Made by a program: the position numbers and the translations under genes. 63,539 bases of DNA. It comes from CAZLYK01 sp964563495 (GTDB taxonomy: Bacteria; Acidobacteriota; Blastocatellia; RBC074). The first letter of the stretch is position 1. Each line of letters starts with the position of its first letter. The stretch is from contig CAZLYK010000016.1 of the NCBI GenBank assembly GCA_964563495.1, forward strand, positions 1 through 63,539, written 5' to 3'. Under the pieces are notes generated by a model that saw only the letters and a program-made list of their open reading frames with translations, did not search any database and had not been told where the DNA came from. Shown here one piece after another: positions 49,479-58,953 of the stretch.

Positions 49479-50651
49479 TCACTTTTTAGGGAGCAGTACG
49501 CCGTCGGGTTGCAGCAGGTAGCAATCACCAGACCAGTAGACCGTGTTGCCGAAGAAGCCGGCTACCCAAACCGCAAAACTCAATAGGTCGCGTATCGGCA
49601 ATAAATAAAAGTACCGGCGCAATGTCCGATCTTTAAAGCCAACGACTCCTATCAACCATGCAGCCAGAAAACGTAATGCCATCGCCGCCGCGCTCAGGCT
49701 CCAGATCAGAGTTGAGGTTGAAAACAAGATAAACGCGATCAGCGCGAGTACGGTTGTCTGAGTGAAGATGATGCCAAGGTAGCCGAGAGGCCGCCTGAAT
49801 TTTGTGCTGCGCGCCCAGCGCAGTTGATGTCGAAACATCTCGCCGAATCGATAGGCAGGTATGACCGTTTCGACGACGTATGGCGAAAGGATTACTTGAT
49901 AGCCTTGCTGCGCGGTTAAATTGCCGAGGAGGAAATCGTCGCCGAGCCGGTCTGCGATTGAGGCGAAGCCTCCGAACCTGGCGATTACGTTTTGCCGCGT
50001 TGCGGCGGTCGCGCCAAAAGCGAACTTCATGCCGTCCAGGCATCTGGCCGAGAGCGCGCCGGGTGCGAACTCTCCGGTCAACCCCAGCGCTTCCATGAGC
50101 GCGGAAAAATTCGTGCCGCCAATCGGACGGTAGAGGCAGGTCACCATCCCAACTCTCTCATCAGCGAGCGGAGCGACAACCGAGCGGAGATAATCGCGGC
50201 CTACGCGCGCGTCGCAGTCGCTGATCACCAGGAACTCGTGTCGCGCTTCCTGACACATGTTGTAAAGATTGCTCACCTTCGCGCTCGTCCCGATGCGATT
50301 AGGGTTGATGACCAGTTTGATTTGGCAGTGTGGGTAGGCGACCCGTAACCGTTCGACCAGGCCGATTGCCGGGTCTTGGGGATCAAGCACGCCGAAAATG
50401 ATTTCGTAATCGGGGTAATCCTGTTCGCAAAAGCTGCTGATCGTTTGATACATCCACTCTTCCTTGCCTCTGAGTGGCTTGAGCACAGTGACCGGTGGGC
50501 TGAAACCTGAAGGCTGCGACTGTGATGAAAGGCCGAAGAAAAGCGCCGCGCTATACAAACAGAGAAGTTGATAGACGGCCGAGGCCGTCACGAGCATGAC
50601 AATCAGCCAAAAGGTAATTTGCGTGAACGTCTCCATAGCTGGAACGCCCAT
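49479..50651 (-). CDS. HpnI/ceramide-glucosyltransferase-like GT2 glycosyltransferase
   Basis: 390 aa from the ATG at 50651, with GGAG eight bases upstream. An N-terminal membrane helix (about 12-40) precedes a GT-A domain with SDCDARV (metal-binding DxD-like), LGDDFLLG and the HQLRWARSTKF product-site motif. Three C-terminal membrane helices follow (about 290-375). This matches HpnI-type enzymes, which add N-acetylglucosamine to bacteriohopanetetrol, and related ceramide glucosyltransferases. No hopanoid genes are near, so the acceptor is uncertain. It separates ADOP-1 from ADOP-2 in opposite orientation. Confidence 0.82.
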   Translation of the reverse strand: MGVPAMETFTQITFWLIVMLVTASAVYQLLCLYSAALFFGLSSQSQPSGFSPPVTVLKPLRGKEEWMYQTISSFCEQDYPDYEIIFGVLDPQDPAIGLVERLRVAYPHCQIKLVINPNRIGTSAKVSNLYNMCQEARHEFLVISDCDARVGRDYLRSVVAPLADERVGMVTCLYRPIGGTNFSALMEALGLTGEFAPGALSARCLDGMKFAFGATAATRQNVIARFGGFASIADRLGDDFLLGNLTAQQGYQVILSPYVVETVIPAYRFGEMFRHQLRWARSTKFRRPLGYLGIIFTQTTVLALIAFILFSTSTLIWSLSAAAMALRFLAAWLIGVVGFKDRTLRRYFYLLPIRDLLSFAVWVAGFFGNTVYWSGDCYLLQPDGVLLPKK

Positions 50652-50780
50652 CCTTATCTCTCCAGTTTGCGGTTGTGGATAAACGATTGTTTAAAGATGG
50701 AACGGCGCGGAGTATACGATCGGCCTGACCGCAGGCGCAATGATTTTATCGATAGACGTGGATCTGAACGCCTTTTCCGT

Positions 50781-50811
50781 TTTTGGGACAAGCCCATTCC
50801 ATAAGCGAACA
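50781..50811. promoter_or_regulatory. Operator-like palindrome upstream of ADOP-2
   Basis: TTTTGGGA-N8-TTCCATAAGCGAACA: the same half-sites, spacer and downstream GCG(G/A)ACA as before ADOP-1, 150 bp before the ADOP-2 start. The remainder of the 309-bp gap (50652-50960) has no other recognised element. Confidence 0.55.
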
Positions 50812-50960
50812 CAGTAATTTGTCGACACTTCCGATGCGGTTAAGCAAATCTTGTCATTTCAGCAATTAGGTTCCACAGGCTGATGGCACGGCATTTGGAT
50901 ATTATGGTGTATGCAGTGGTGTGGCCTCTATCGTCGATATTCATTTTTCAGATCGGAGTC

Positions 50961-53402
50961 ATGAAAATGGGAAATCTGTCGAACGATCTGCGTTACGGCG
51001 CGCGAATATTATTGAAGAAACCCGGCTTCACGTTGATTGCTGTGCTGACGCTGGCGCTGGGGATTGGTGCGAATACGGCGATCTTCAGCGTCGTCAACGC
51101 GGTGCTCTTGCGCCCGCTGCCCTTCCCTGACGCTGACCGGTTGCTCTTCGTCGGGCAGTCGTTTCGGGGAGACGGGCCGATGGGTACGGGCGAGCCGAAG
51201 TTCCTCTTCTGGCGCGAACAGAGCCAGTCATTCGAGGCGATGGCCTGTTATTCGAGCTACGGCGGCGCGCGCGGCAATCTCGCGGGCGGCAATGAAGCGG
51301 AGTATCTGCAGGGCATGCGCGTCTCCGAAGATTTCTTCCGCGTCTTCGGCGTTTCCCCGGCGCTCGGACGCGCATTTACCAAAGCCGAAGACACTCCGGG
51401 CGGTGAGCAGGCGGCGATCTTGAGCGACGGGTTGTGGCAACGGCGGTTTGGCGGAAACAAGGAGTTGATCGGCCGGACGGTCTTATTCAATGACAAGGCA
51501 GTCACGGTGGTCGGGATTATGCCGCCGGGGTTCCGGTTCGGCTCAGGGGTTGACCTGTTTACGCCGATGCAGGCACGCGCCGGGTCTAACGTTGATCCGA
51601 ATGCCGAGGTGGTCGGCCGCTTAAAGCCGGGTGTTACGACAGAGCAGGCGCGGGCTGAACTGCAATTGATCGCCGAGAAGTTCCGCGCTGCCTTCCCGCG
51701 TCAAATGCAGGAGGGCGAAAGCATCGCCGCGCAACCCTATCAGGAGATGCTCGCCGGCCCATTGAAAGAATACCTGTGGGTGCTCATGGCCGCGGTCGGT
51801 TTCCTCTTGCTGATCGCCTGCGCCAACGTCGCCAACCTGCAACTGGCGCGGGCGGAGGCGCGGCGGCGCGAGGTAGCCATCAGGCGGGCGTTGGGTGCGG
51901 GAGAGGCGCGGATCGCGCGCCAACTGCTGACAGAAGGATTGTTGCTGGCGCTGATTGGGGGCGCGGCGGGCGCGCTCCTGGCCGTCTGGGGCACAGACCT
52001 GTTAGTCGCGGCGCTGCCGGAAGGCTTGCTGCCCGGCGTGTTGATGGAGGTCAAGATGGATTGGCGTGTGCTGCTTTTCGCTCTTGGCGCGACGATCGGC
52101 ACGGGGCTGCTCTTCGGGTTGGCCCCGGTCTGGCAAGCACACCAGGTGGACGTGAACTCGACGCTCAAAGAGGGCGGCAATAAAGGCGGGGCAACAGGGG
52201 AGATGGGGCGCGGGCGTTTACGCGGCGCGCTGGTCGTGTCCGAAGTGGCACTCTCGCTCGTGTTGCTTGTCGGCGCGGGGCTGCTGGTGCGAACCTTTGC
52301 CAATTTGATGGGCGTCGCGCCGGGTTTCGATCCGCACAATGTGCTGACCTTCCAGGTCGTGCTCGACGGCCCACGCTATGACACGACGCAGAAAGCCGCC
52401 GCCTTTTACCGCGATGCGCTCGAACGCATTCGCAGCCTGCCGGGCGTAGAAGCGGCAGCGGTCATCAACAAGCTGCCGCTCGACTGGCAATTCAATATGC
52501 CCATTGTCTTCCCCGAGCAACCCGATCAATTCCGGAGTGTCCAGTTGCGCATGGTCTCTCCCGACTATTTCCGCGTCATGAAGATTCCTGTAACGCAAGG
52601 GCGCGCCTTCAACGACGGCGACAACGCCGCCGCTCAGCCCGTCGCCATCGTCAACGAAGCTTTCGTCCGCCGCTACTTCGACGGAGAGCAGCCCTTCGCG
52701 CGGCAGCTCTCGATCGGGTCCAAAACCAATGACCCGTGGCGGCAGATCGTCGGCGTGGCGGCGGATGTGAAGCAGACGGGGCTGGACAGCGCATCACCGC
52801 CGATGGTCTTCGCGCCGATCCCTCAGTTGCCCGACCGGATGATGGCGGTCGTCCGCACATTCACGCCATCCTATTTCACCATCCGTACGACGGCTGCGCC
52901 GCGCAGCCTGGTCGAACCGATCAAACGCGAACTCACCGCGCTCGATGCGACGGTGGCGATGTCGCAGGTCGCTTCGATGGAAGAGGTCGCGGCGCGCTCG
53001 GTCGCGCAGCAGCGGTTCAACATGCTGCTCGTCGGCCTCTTCGCGGGTCTCGGGCTTTTGCTCGCCGGCGTGGGCATTTACGGGGTGGTCTCCTACTCGG
53101 TCGCGCAGCGCACCAACGAACTCGGTATCCGCATCGCGCTCGGCGCCCAGGGGGCGGATGTTATGCGACTGATTCTACGGCGCGGACTGGCGCTGGCGCT
53201 GGCCGGCGTTGCGCTCGGCGCGGCGGCCGCGATCGCGCTGACCCGATTGATGAAAGGCTTTCTTTTCGGCGTCGGCGCGAACGACCCGCTGACGTTTATC
53301 GCCGTCTCGTTGCTGCTGACGCTGGTGGCCCTCGCGGCCTGTTGGATTCCGGCGCGGCGGGCGACAAAGGTCGATCCGATGGTTGCTTTGCGCTGTGAAT
53401 GA
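50961..53402 (+). CDS. ADOP-family orphan ABC permease 2
   Basis: 813 aa from the ATG at 50961 (GGAG upstream; an ATG at 50967 is also possible). It has the same two-unit MacB/FtsX architecture: GIGANTAIFSVVNAVLLRPL, LLIACANVANLQLARA, and ending IPARRATKVDPMVALRCE. It heads a plus-strand run with ADOP-3 and ADOP-4; its stop overlaps an alternative ADOP-3 start by four bases. No ATPase or adaptor is nearby. Confidence 0.92.
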   Translation: MKMGNLSNDLRYGARILLKKPGFTLIAVLTLALGIGANTAIFSVVNAVLLRPLPFPDADRLLFVGQSFRGDGPMGTGEPKFLFWREQSQSFEAMACYSSYGGARGNLAGGNEAEYLQGMRVSEDFFRVFGVSPALGRAFTKAEDTPGGEQAAILSDGLWQRRFGGNKELIGRTVLFNDKAVTVVGIMPPGFRFGSGVDLFTPMQARAGSNVDPNAEVVGRLKPGVTTEQARAELQLIAEKFRAAFPRQMQEGESIAAQPYQEMLAGPLKEYLWVLMAAVGFLLLIACANVANLQLARAEARRREVAIRRALGAGEARIARQLLTEGLLLALIGGAAGALLAVWGTDLLVAALPEGLLPGVLMEVKMDWRVLLFALGATIGTGLLFGLAPVWQAHQVDVNSTLKEGGNKGGATGEMGRGRLRGALVVSEVALSLVLLVGAGLLVRTFANLMGVAPGFDPHNVLTFQVVLDGPRYDTTQKAAAFYRDALERIRSLPGVEAAAVINKLPLDWQFNMPIVFPEQPDQFRSVQLRMVSPDYFRVMKIPVTQGRAFNDGDNAAAQPVAIVNEAFVRRYFDGEQPFARQLSIGSKTNDPWRQIVGVAADVKQTGLDSASPPMVFAPIPQLPDRMMAVVRTFTPSYFTIRTTAAPRSLVEPIKRELTALDATVAMSQVASMEEVAARSVAQQRFNMLLVGLFAGLGLLLAGVGIYGVVSYSVAQRTNELGIRIALGAQGADVMRLILRRGLALALAGVALGAAAAIALTRLMKGFLFGVGANDPLTFIAVSLLLTLVALAACWIPARRATKVDPMVALRCE

Positions 53403-53416
53403 TTCGAAAGGGGGTT

Positions 53417-55876
53417 ATGCACGCCATCCTCCAAGACCTGCGCTTCGGCGCGCGGATGTTGATCAAGAGCCGTGGATTTACGGTTGCGGCGATTCTCTCG
53501 CTGGCAATTGGGATCGGTGCCAATACCGCGATCTTCAGTGTCATCGATGCGTTGTTGTTGCATCCACTGCCGTATCCGGATGCTGATCGCCTGGTCATCC
53601 TCTGGAACCGCTCTCCCGGCCTGAATGTGGAGCAGGACTGGTTTTCTCCCGGTCAATATCTTGATGTCAAAGCGGAAAATCAGGTCTTTGAAACTGTCTG
53701 CGTATCAATCGGTGCGAGCTTCAATCTGACTGGTCAGGGAGGGCCTGAACACATCGATGGTGCGCGCGTCTCTTCCGGGTTTTTTCAGCTCTTCGGCGCT
53801 CGCCCCTTCCTGGGGCGAGTTTTTCTTCCGGATGAGGATCAGCCGGGAGGGCCGGCGACGGCGATTTTGAGCCACGGTTTCTGGCAGCGCCGGTTCGGCG
53901 GAGACCCCGGAGTGATTGGCCGAACCCTGATTTTGAATGGGACAAACTTCGAGGTCGTCGGCGTGACCCAACCCGGATTCGCTTTGACCGATGAGATTAT
54001 GCCGGCCGTCAACAGCATCGAGAGAGCCGAGGTGCTCTTGCCATTGCCGATGAGCGAGAGCGCCCGCTCAAACCGCGGGAACGAAGATTTCAATATTTTC
54101 GGCAGGTTGAAACCCGGGGTGACGACGGCGCAAGCCCAGGCTGAGATGGACGTCATCGCCGGGCGGATGAAGCAGCGATACCCCGAGAATTACCCGCCGC
54201 ACGGCGGACTCACGATCAGCGTCACACCTCTGCTCAAACAAGTCGTCGGCGACATCGGCCCGGCGCTGGTCATGTTGATCGTAGCGGTTGGGTTTGTCCT
54301 GCTGATTGCTTGCGCTAATGTCGCGAACCTGCTGCTGGCGCGCGCCGCAGCCCGCCAGAAAGAGATTGCGATTCGGGCCGCGGTCGGCGCCGGCAGGCTC
54401 CGGATCTTGCGGCAATTGTTGACCGAGAGTGCGGTGCTGGCGCTGCTCGGAGGATTGCTCGGTTTGGTCGCGGCGTTTCTGGCCGTCAAAGCCATGCGTG
54501 TCTTCGGCCCTCAAAACATTCCCCGCCTCGATGAGGTCGGAGTCAATGGCCGCGTCCTGGGCTTCAATCTTCTCGTCATGGTGTTGACCGGTTTTCTTTT
54601 CGGATTGGCGCCGGCGCTGCGCGCCTCTCGGGTCGACCTCAATGAGGCGCTCAAGGAAGGCGGCCGCGCGACTGGCGACGGCGCCGCCCGGCGCGGACAC
54701 CTCCAGCCACGCAAGCTGCTGGTCATCTTCGAGGTCGCGCTCTCGCTGATTCTGCTGGTCGGGGCCAGCCTTCTGATTCGCAGTTATCAGCGCATTCTCA
54801 ACTCTCATCCGGGCTTCAATCCGCATCACGTTGTCGCGCTGCGCATGTCGCTGCCCGCCGTCAAATACTCCAAGCCGGAGTTGACCCTCTCCTTCTTTCA
54901 ACGAATCACCGAGCGGATCAAAGCCCTGCCGGGCGTCGAAGCCGCCGCGGTCACTTATTCGTTGCCGATGAGCACGGTCGCCTTCGCCTGGGGGCCGATC
55001 ACGATTGAAGGCTATCTCCCCAAGGCCGCCCACGACCAGATCATCTCCAACATTCGGATCGTCAGCCCGGACTACTTTCGGACGATGGAGATTCCACTGC
55101 TGGAAGGCCGTTATTTCACCGAGCAGGATAAAAGGGATGCACCCGAAACGGTGATTGTCGATGAAGCGCTGGCGCAGCGCTTCTGGCCCAATCAAAATCC
55201 GCTCGGCAAGCGATTGCAAAATGGCAATTCCGGCCCCTGGCGAAAAGTGGTCGGCGTCATCCGCGGAGCCAAACAATACAGCTCGGAAAAAGAGCCGCCG
55301 ATCACCGTCTACTACCCGCACGAGCAGTACCCGGCCAGGAGCATGTATCTGGTCGCACGGACGACTCCCGATCCCTCAGACTTAACCACTCAAATAATCA
55401 AAGGGGTCCAGGCCGTCGATCCGGAGATGCCGGTCTTCGACGTCGGCTCAATGGATCAACGCCTCTCCGATTCGCTGGCGCGGCGACGTTTCTCGATGTT
55501 CCTGTTCGGGGTGTTTGCATCGATCGCGCTGATTCTGGCCTCGATCGGAATCTATGGCGTCATGTCATATTCGGTCACTCAAAGGACTCACGAACTCGGA
55601 GTCCGGGTCGCCCTCGGCGCTCAATCCTGGCAGATTCTGAAATTGGTCGTCGGCAATGGGATGGCCCTGGCGGCGATCGGGATGGCGCTCGGTCTGATCT
55701 TCTCGTTCGCACTGACGCGATTGATGAAAGGCTTTCTCTTTGGCATCAGCACGACTGACCCGTTGACCTTCATGGTGATTCCAGCTCTGTTGATGACAGT
55801 CGCCCTGCTCGCCTGTTGGATTCCGGCGCGGCGGGCGACGAGAGTGGACCCACTGGCTGCACTGCGGCACGAGTGA
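53417..55876 (+). CDS. ADOP-family orphan ABC permease 3
   Basis: 819 aa from the ATG at 53417, which has AAAGGGGG just upstream. It starts MHAILQDLRFGARMLIKSRG and ends IPARRATRVDPLAALRHE. It shows both periplasmic MacB-type domains and both FtsX blocks. It lies 14 bp after ADOP-2, so it is co-transcribed with it. Confidence 0.92.
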   Translation: MHAILQDLRFGARMLIKSRGFTVAAILSLAIGIGANTAIFSVIDALLLHPLPYPDADRLVILWNRSPGLNVEQDWFSPGQYLDVKAENQVFETVCVSIGASFNLTGQGGPEHIDGARVSSGFFQLFGARPFLGRVFLPDEDQPGGPATAILSHGFWQRRFGGDPGVIGRTLILNGTNFEVVGVTQPGFALTDEIMPAVNSIERAEVLLPLPMSESARSNRGNEDFNIFGRLKPGVTTAQAQAEMDVIAGRMKQRYPENYPPHGGLTISVTPLLKQVVGDIGPALVMLIVAVGFVLLIACANVANLLLARAAARQKEIAIRAAVGAGRLRILRQLLTESAVLALLGGLLGLVAAFLAVKAMRVFGPQNIPRLDEVGVNGRVLGFNLLVMVLTGFLFGLAPALRASRVDLNEALKEGGRATGDGAARRGHLQPRKLLVIFEVALSLILLVGASLLIRSYQRILNSHPGFNPHHVVALRMSLPAVKYSKPELTLSFFQRITERIKALPGVEAAAVTYSLPMSTVAFAWGPITIEGYLPKAAHDQIISNIRIVSPDYFRTMEIPLLEGRYFTEQDKRDAPETVIVDEALAQRFWPNQNPLGKRLQNGNSGPWRKVVGVIRGAKQYSSEKEPPITVYYPHEQYPARSMYLVARTTPDPSDLTTQIIKGVQAVDPEMPVFDVGSMDQRLSDSLARRRFSMFLFGVFASIALILASIGIYGVMSYSVTQRTHELGVRVALGAQSWQILKLVVGNGMALAAIGMALGLIFSFALTRLMKGFLFGISTTDPLTFMVIPALLMTVALLACWIPARRATRVDPLAALRHE

Positions 55877-55936
55877 GAGCAGGTTTTAGAGGATCGCTCT
55901 CCGATGTGGATGAGGGGAACTCGACAAGGAGGAGAC

Positions 55937-58408
55937 ATGCAGAAGTTATGGCAAGACCTGCGTTACGGCGTGCGGACTTTTATCAAAGCTCCCGGCTTTA
56001 CCCTGGTCGCAGTGCTTTCCATCGCACTGGGGATTGCGGCAAACACGACCGTCTTCACGGTGGTCAACGCAATGCTCTTCAAGCCGATGCCGGTGGCGGA
56101 GCCTGACCGTTTGGTCGCGCTTTACACCAGCGAACCGAATTCGGCAATGCCGCACAGTTTCTCCTTTCCCGATTACAAAGACTATCGCGATCACAATGAC
56201 GTCTTCAGCGACCTGTTTGTTCATTACGGCGTCTCGGTCAGCCTGAAGAATCGGGATGACAAGGCCGAATTGATCTGGGGCGAGTTGGTCACCGGAAATT
56301 ACTTTACCGGGTTGGGCGTGAGGCCCGCGATCGGGCGGACTTTGACACCGGATGATGACCGCACGCCCGGCGGGCATCCACTGACCATCCTCAACCACGC
56401 TTTCTGGCAGAGCCGGTTCGGCGGTGACCCGAATATTGTCGGCAGAATCGTCCGCTTGAACGGCCACGATTACACAGTCATCGGCGTTGCACGGCAGGGA
56501 TTTTCCGGCACGCGTTTTCTCGGTTACATCCCCGACGTCTGGCTTCCCTTTTCAATGCACGCGCAGGTCGTCCGTGAGAGCGAGGGTTGGGAGACGTCAC
56601 GCGGCAATACGCAGTTCAACGTCAACGGGCGGCTCAAACCCGGCGTGAGCATCGAACAGGCGACAGCGGCGATGAACCTGCACGCCAGGCAGCTCGCCCA
56701 GGCCTATCCGCAGACCAACGCAAACAAATCCATTGGCATGGTACCGGCGGGCACCAAGACTCAACCGGAGATTACACTCATGGGATATCTGCCCGTCGCC
56801 GCCGGGTTGATGATGGGGATTGTCGGGTTAGTTCTGTTGATTGCCTGCGCCAATGTGGCGAACCTGTTGCTGGCGCGGGCTTCCGTGCGAAGGCGAGAGA
56901 TTGCCGTACGTTTGGCGATTGGCGCGAGCCGTGGGCGACTGGCGCGCCAGTTGCTGACCGAAAGCGTGCTGCTTTCGCTGGCCGGCGGTGCGCTAGGTTT
57001 GTTGCTGGCGCAATGGGTCATGGCGCTGGTTCCGGCGACCGCGCCAAAGCTCGATTTTGCGACCATGGATGTCAATTACGACCTCAGTCCGGACCGCCGT
57101 ATCCTGGGCTTCACGCTGCTGATTTCGATTGCGACCGGCCTCGTCTTCGGTTTGCTCCCGGCGTTGCAAGCATCAAGACCGGACCTGGTTGCGGCGCTGA
57201 AAGGTGAAGCGCAAGCGGCAAGCGGGCGCCGGCGTTTCAATTCGCGCAACTGGCTGGTCGTCGCGCAAGTAGCCTTGTCGTTGATGCTGCTGGTCGGCGC
57301 GGGGCTTTTCGTCAAAAGCATGTACAACGCCCAGGAGATGGACCCCGGCTTTGAACCCGAACGCATTCTGCTGGCGAATGTAAACGTCGAATTGCACGGT
57401 TACGACGAAGCCAGGGGGCGCAACTTTTACAAGCGGGTGACCGAACGGATCAAGGCTCTGCCCGGGGTCGAGGCCGCCAGCCTGGGCGCGTGGCTGCCGC
57501 TCGGCCCGGATAACAATAGCTCGACCGTCAACGTCGAAGGCTACGTCCCGCGTTACGCCAACGAGCGGATCGAGATCGGCTATACCATCACCGGAGACAA
57601 TTACTTCCAGACGATGAAGACGCCGATTGTGCAAGGGCGCGGCTTCACCGAAAACGACGATGAGAAATCCGCGCGCGTGGTCGTAGTCAATGAAACAATG
57701 GCGCGCCATTTTTGGCCGAACCAGAACCCGGTCGGCAAGCGGCTGCGACTCGGAGACTCGCCGGAGCCTTTCTACGAAGTGGTCGGTGTGGCGCGCAACG
57801 GCAAGTATTACCTGCTCGGCGAAGGGCCGACCAATTTCATGTTCCTGCCGCTCCGGCAGAATTACGTCGGGGAGGTGACCTTGATCGCGCAGACATCGGC
57901 TCGGCCCGACAGCCTGGCCGCCGCCATCCGTCAGGAAGTGGCCGGCCTGGATAGTGAACTGCCGGTTTATGGCGTCAAGACTATGCCGGAATACCTGGAT
58001 CGCTTGCTCTCAGGGCCGAAGTCCATCGCCGTCCTGGTCGGCGTATTTGGTTTGATCGCGCTGCTTATGTCGGCAGTCGGGTTATACGGCGTCATGAGTT
58101 ATGCGGTGGCGCAACGAACACGCGAGATCGGTATCCGCATGGCGCTGGGGGCCCAAACGGCGACTGTTTTTAGCCTGGTCATCAAGCAGGGGATGCGACT
58201 CGCCCTGGTGGGGGTGACCATCGGGCTGATCGCGGCGTTCGGGCTGACGCGATTGCTGACGAGTTTGCTCTACGGCGTCAGCGCGACCGATCCGCTGACG
58301 TTCGTGGCGATTGCGTTGCTGCTGACCGTGGTGGCGCTCGCGGCCTGCTGGATTCCGGCGCGGCGGGCGACGAAGGTGGACCCGTTGGTTGCACTTAGGA
58401 CTGAGTGA
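55937..58408 (+). CDS. ADOP-family orphan ABC permease 4
   Basis: 823 aa from the ATG at 55937 with a strong AAGGAGGAG site. It starts MQKLWQDLRYGVRTFIKAPG and ends IPARRATKVDPLVALRTE. The first ~45 bp including the ribosome site are nearly identical to those of ADOP-1, although the body differs (GIAANTTVFTVVNAMLFKPM). It is the last gene of the ADOP run, 60 bp after ADOP-3. Confidence 0.92.
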   Translation: MQKLWQDLRYGVRTFIKAPGFTLVAVLSIALGIAANTTVFTVVNAMLFKPMPVAEPDRLVALYTSEPNSAMPHSFSFPDYKDYRDHNDVFSDLFVHYGVSVSLKNRDDKAELIWGELVTGNYFTGLGVRPAIGRTLTPDDDRTPGGHPLTILNHAFWQSRFGGDPNIVGRIVRLNGHDYTVIGVARQGFSGTRFLGYIPDVWLPFSMHAQVVRESEGWETSRGNTQFNVNGRLKPGVSIEQATAAMNLHARQLAQAYPQTNANKSIGMVPAGTKTQPEITLMGYLPVAAGLMMGIVGLVLLIACANVANLLLARASVRRREIAVRLAIGASRGRLARQLLTESVLLSLAGGALGLLLAQWVMALVPATAPKLDFATMDVNYDLSPDRRILGFTLLISIATGLVFGLLPALQASRPDLVAALKGEAQAASGRRRFNSRNWLVVAQVALSLMLLVGAGLFVKSMYNAQEMDPGFEPERILLANVNVELHGYDEARGRNFYKRVTERIKALPGVEAASLGAWLPLGPDNNSSTVNVEGYVPRYANERIEIGYTITGDNYFQTMKTPIVQGRGFTENDDEKSARVVVVNETMARHFWPNQNPVGKRLRLGDSPEPFYEVVGVARNGKYYLLGEGPTNFMFLPLRQNYVGEVTLIAQTSARPDSLAAAIRQEVAGLDSELPVYGVKTMPEYLDRLLSGPKSIAVLVGVFGLIALLMSAVGLYGVMSYAVAQRTREIGIRMALGAQTATVFSLVIKQGMRLALVGVTIGLIAAFGLTRLLTSLLYGVSATDPLTFVAIALLLTVVALAACWIPARRATKVDPLVALRTE

Positions 58409-58546
58409 ATATTGCAGGAAATAAACAATAGATATGCCTGTGAAGAGCCGGAAAACAATAGTTTTTGTGCTCAGAATTAAGTGAGGACTGTGCATATTAA
58501 AGTTGTTTGTTATCTAAATCAAACCAGACAACATTGGGACACTGGT

Positions 58547-58700
58547 TGCGTGAGCCCCGAAGGGGCAACAAGATATTAGCCAGGGGTGGAGCGCGAAGCG
58601 CGCAACCCCTGGAATCGGTCGGTTAAACTATGCCGCTCCTTCGGAGCTTGTCCGACAAACCAGATCAGGCGCTATCAACATTTCGCGCCTCCGGCGCTCA
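58547..58700. repeat. Solitary REP-like multi-hairpin block
   Basis: Four hairpins: GCCCC-GAA-GGGGC (58554-58566), a long CCAGGGGT...ACCCCTGG stem with an inner GCGCG/CGCGC (58580-58612), GCTCC-TTC-GGAGC (58635-58647) and GCGCC-TCC-GGCGC (58684-58696). It is related in design to the blocks near the transposase but about 55 kb away. It lies in the 545-bp gap after ADOP-4; the rest of the gap is AT-rich and probably contains the promoter of the next gene. Confidence 0.7.
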
Positions 58701-58953
58701 AGCACGAAGCCGCTGATTCTATTTGACTTTAATTTGCACACCCCTCAATTAAGTAGTACCATTGCCCTTTTCATAATGCCGGATTTTTATCAATGCAGTG
58801 AGTAAATATAAGAATTTCTCCACACCTGCGCACTTATCCCACAATTTTGCGCTATTAATCCATGAGTAAGCGTTCGCGACGCTGGCGACGCCCCGAAACA
58901 ATGAAAACCATCCACCGGATCACACGAAGAACCCTTAGCCGAAAGAGAACCTT

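Noticed and set aside
54068..55321. 417-aa minus-strand ORF opposite ADOP-3
   Set aside because: Antisense shadow of a clear permease gene; low-complexity composition.
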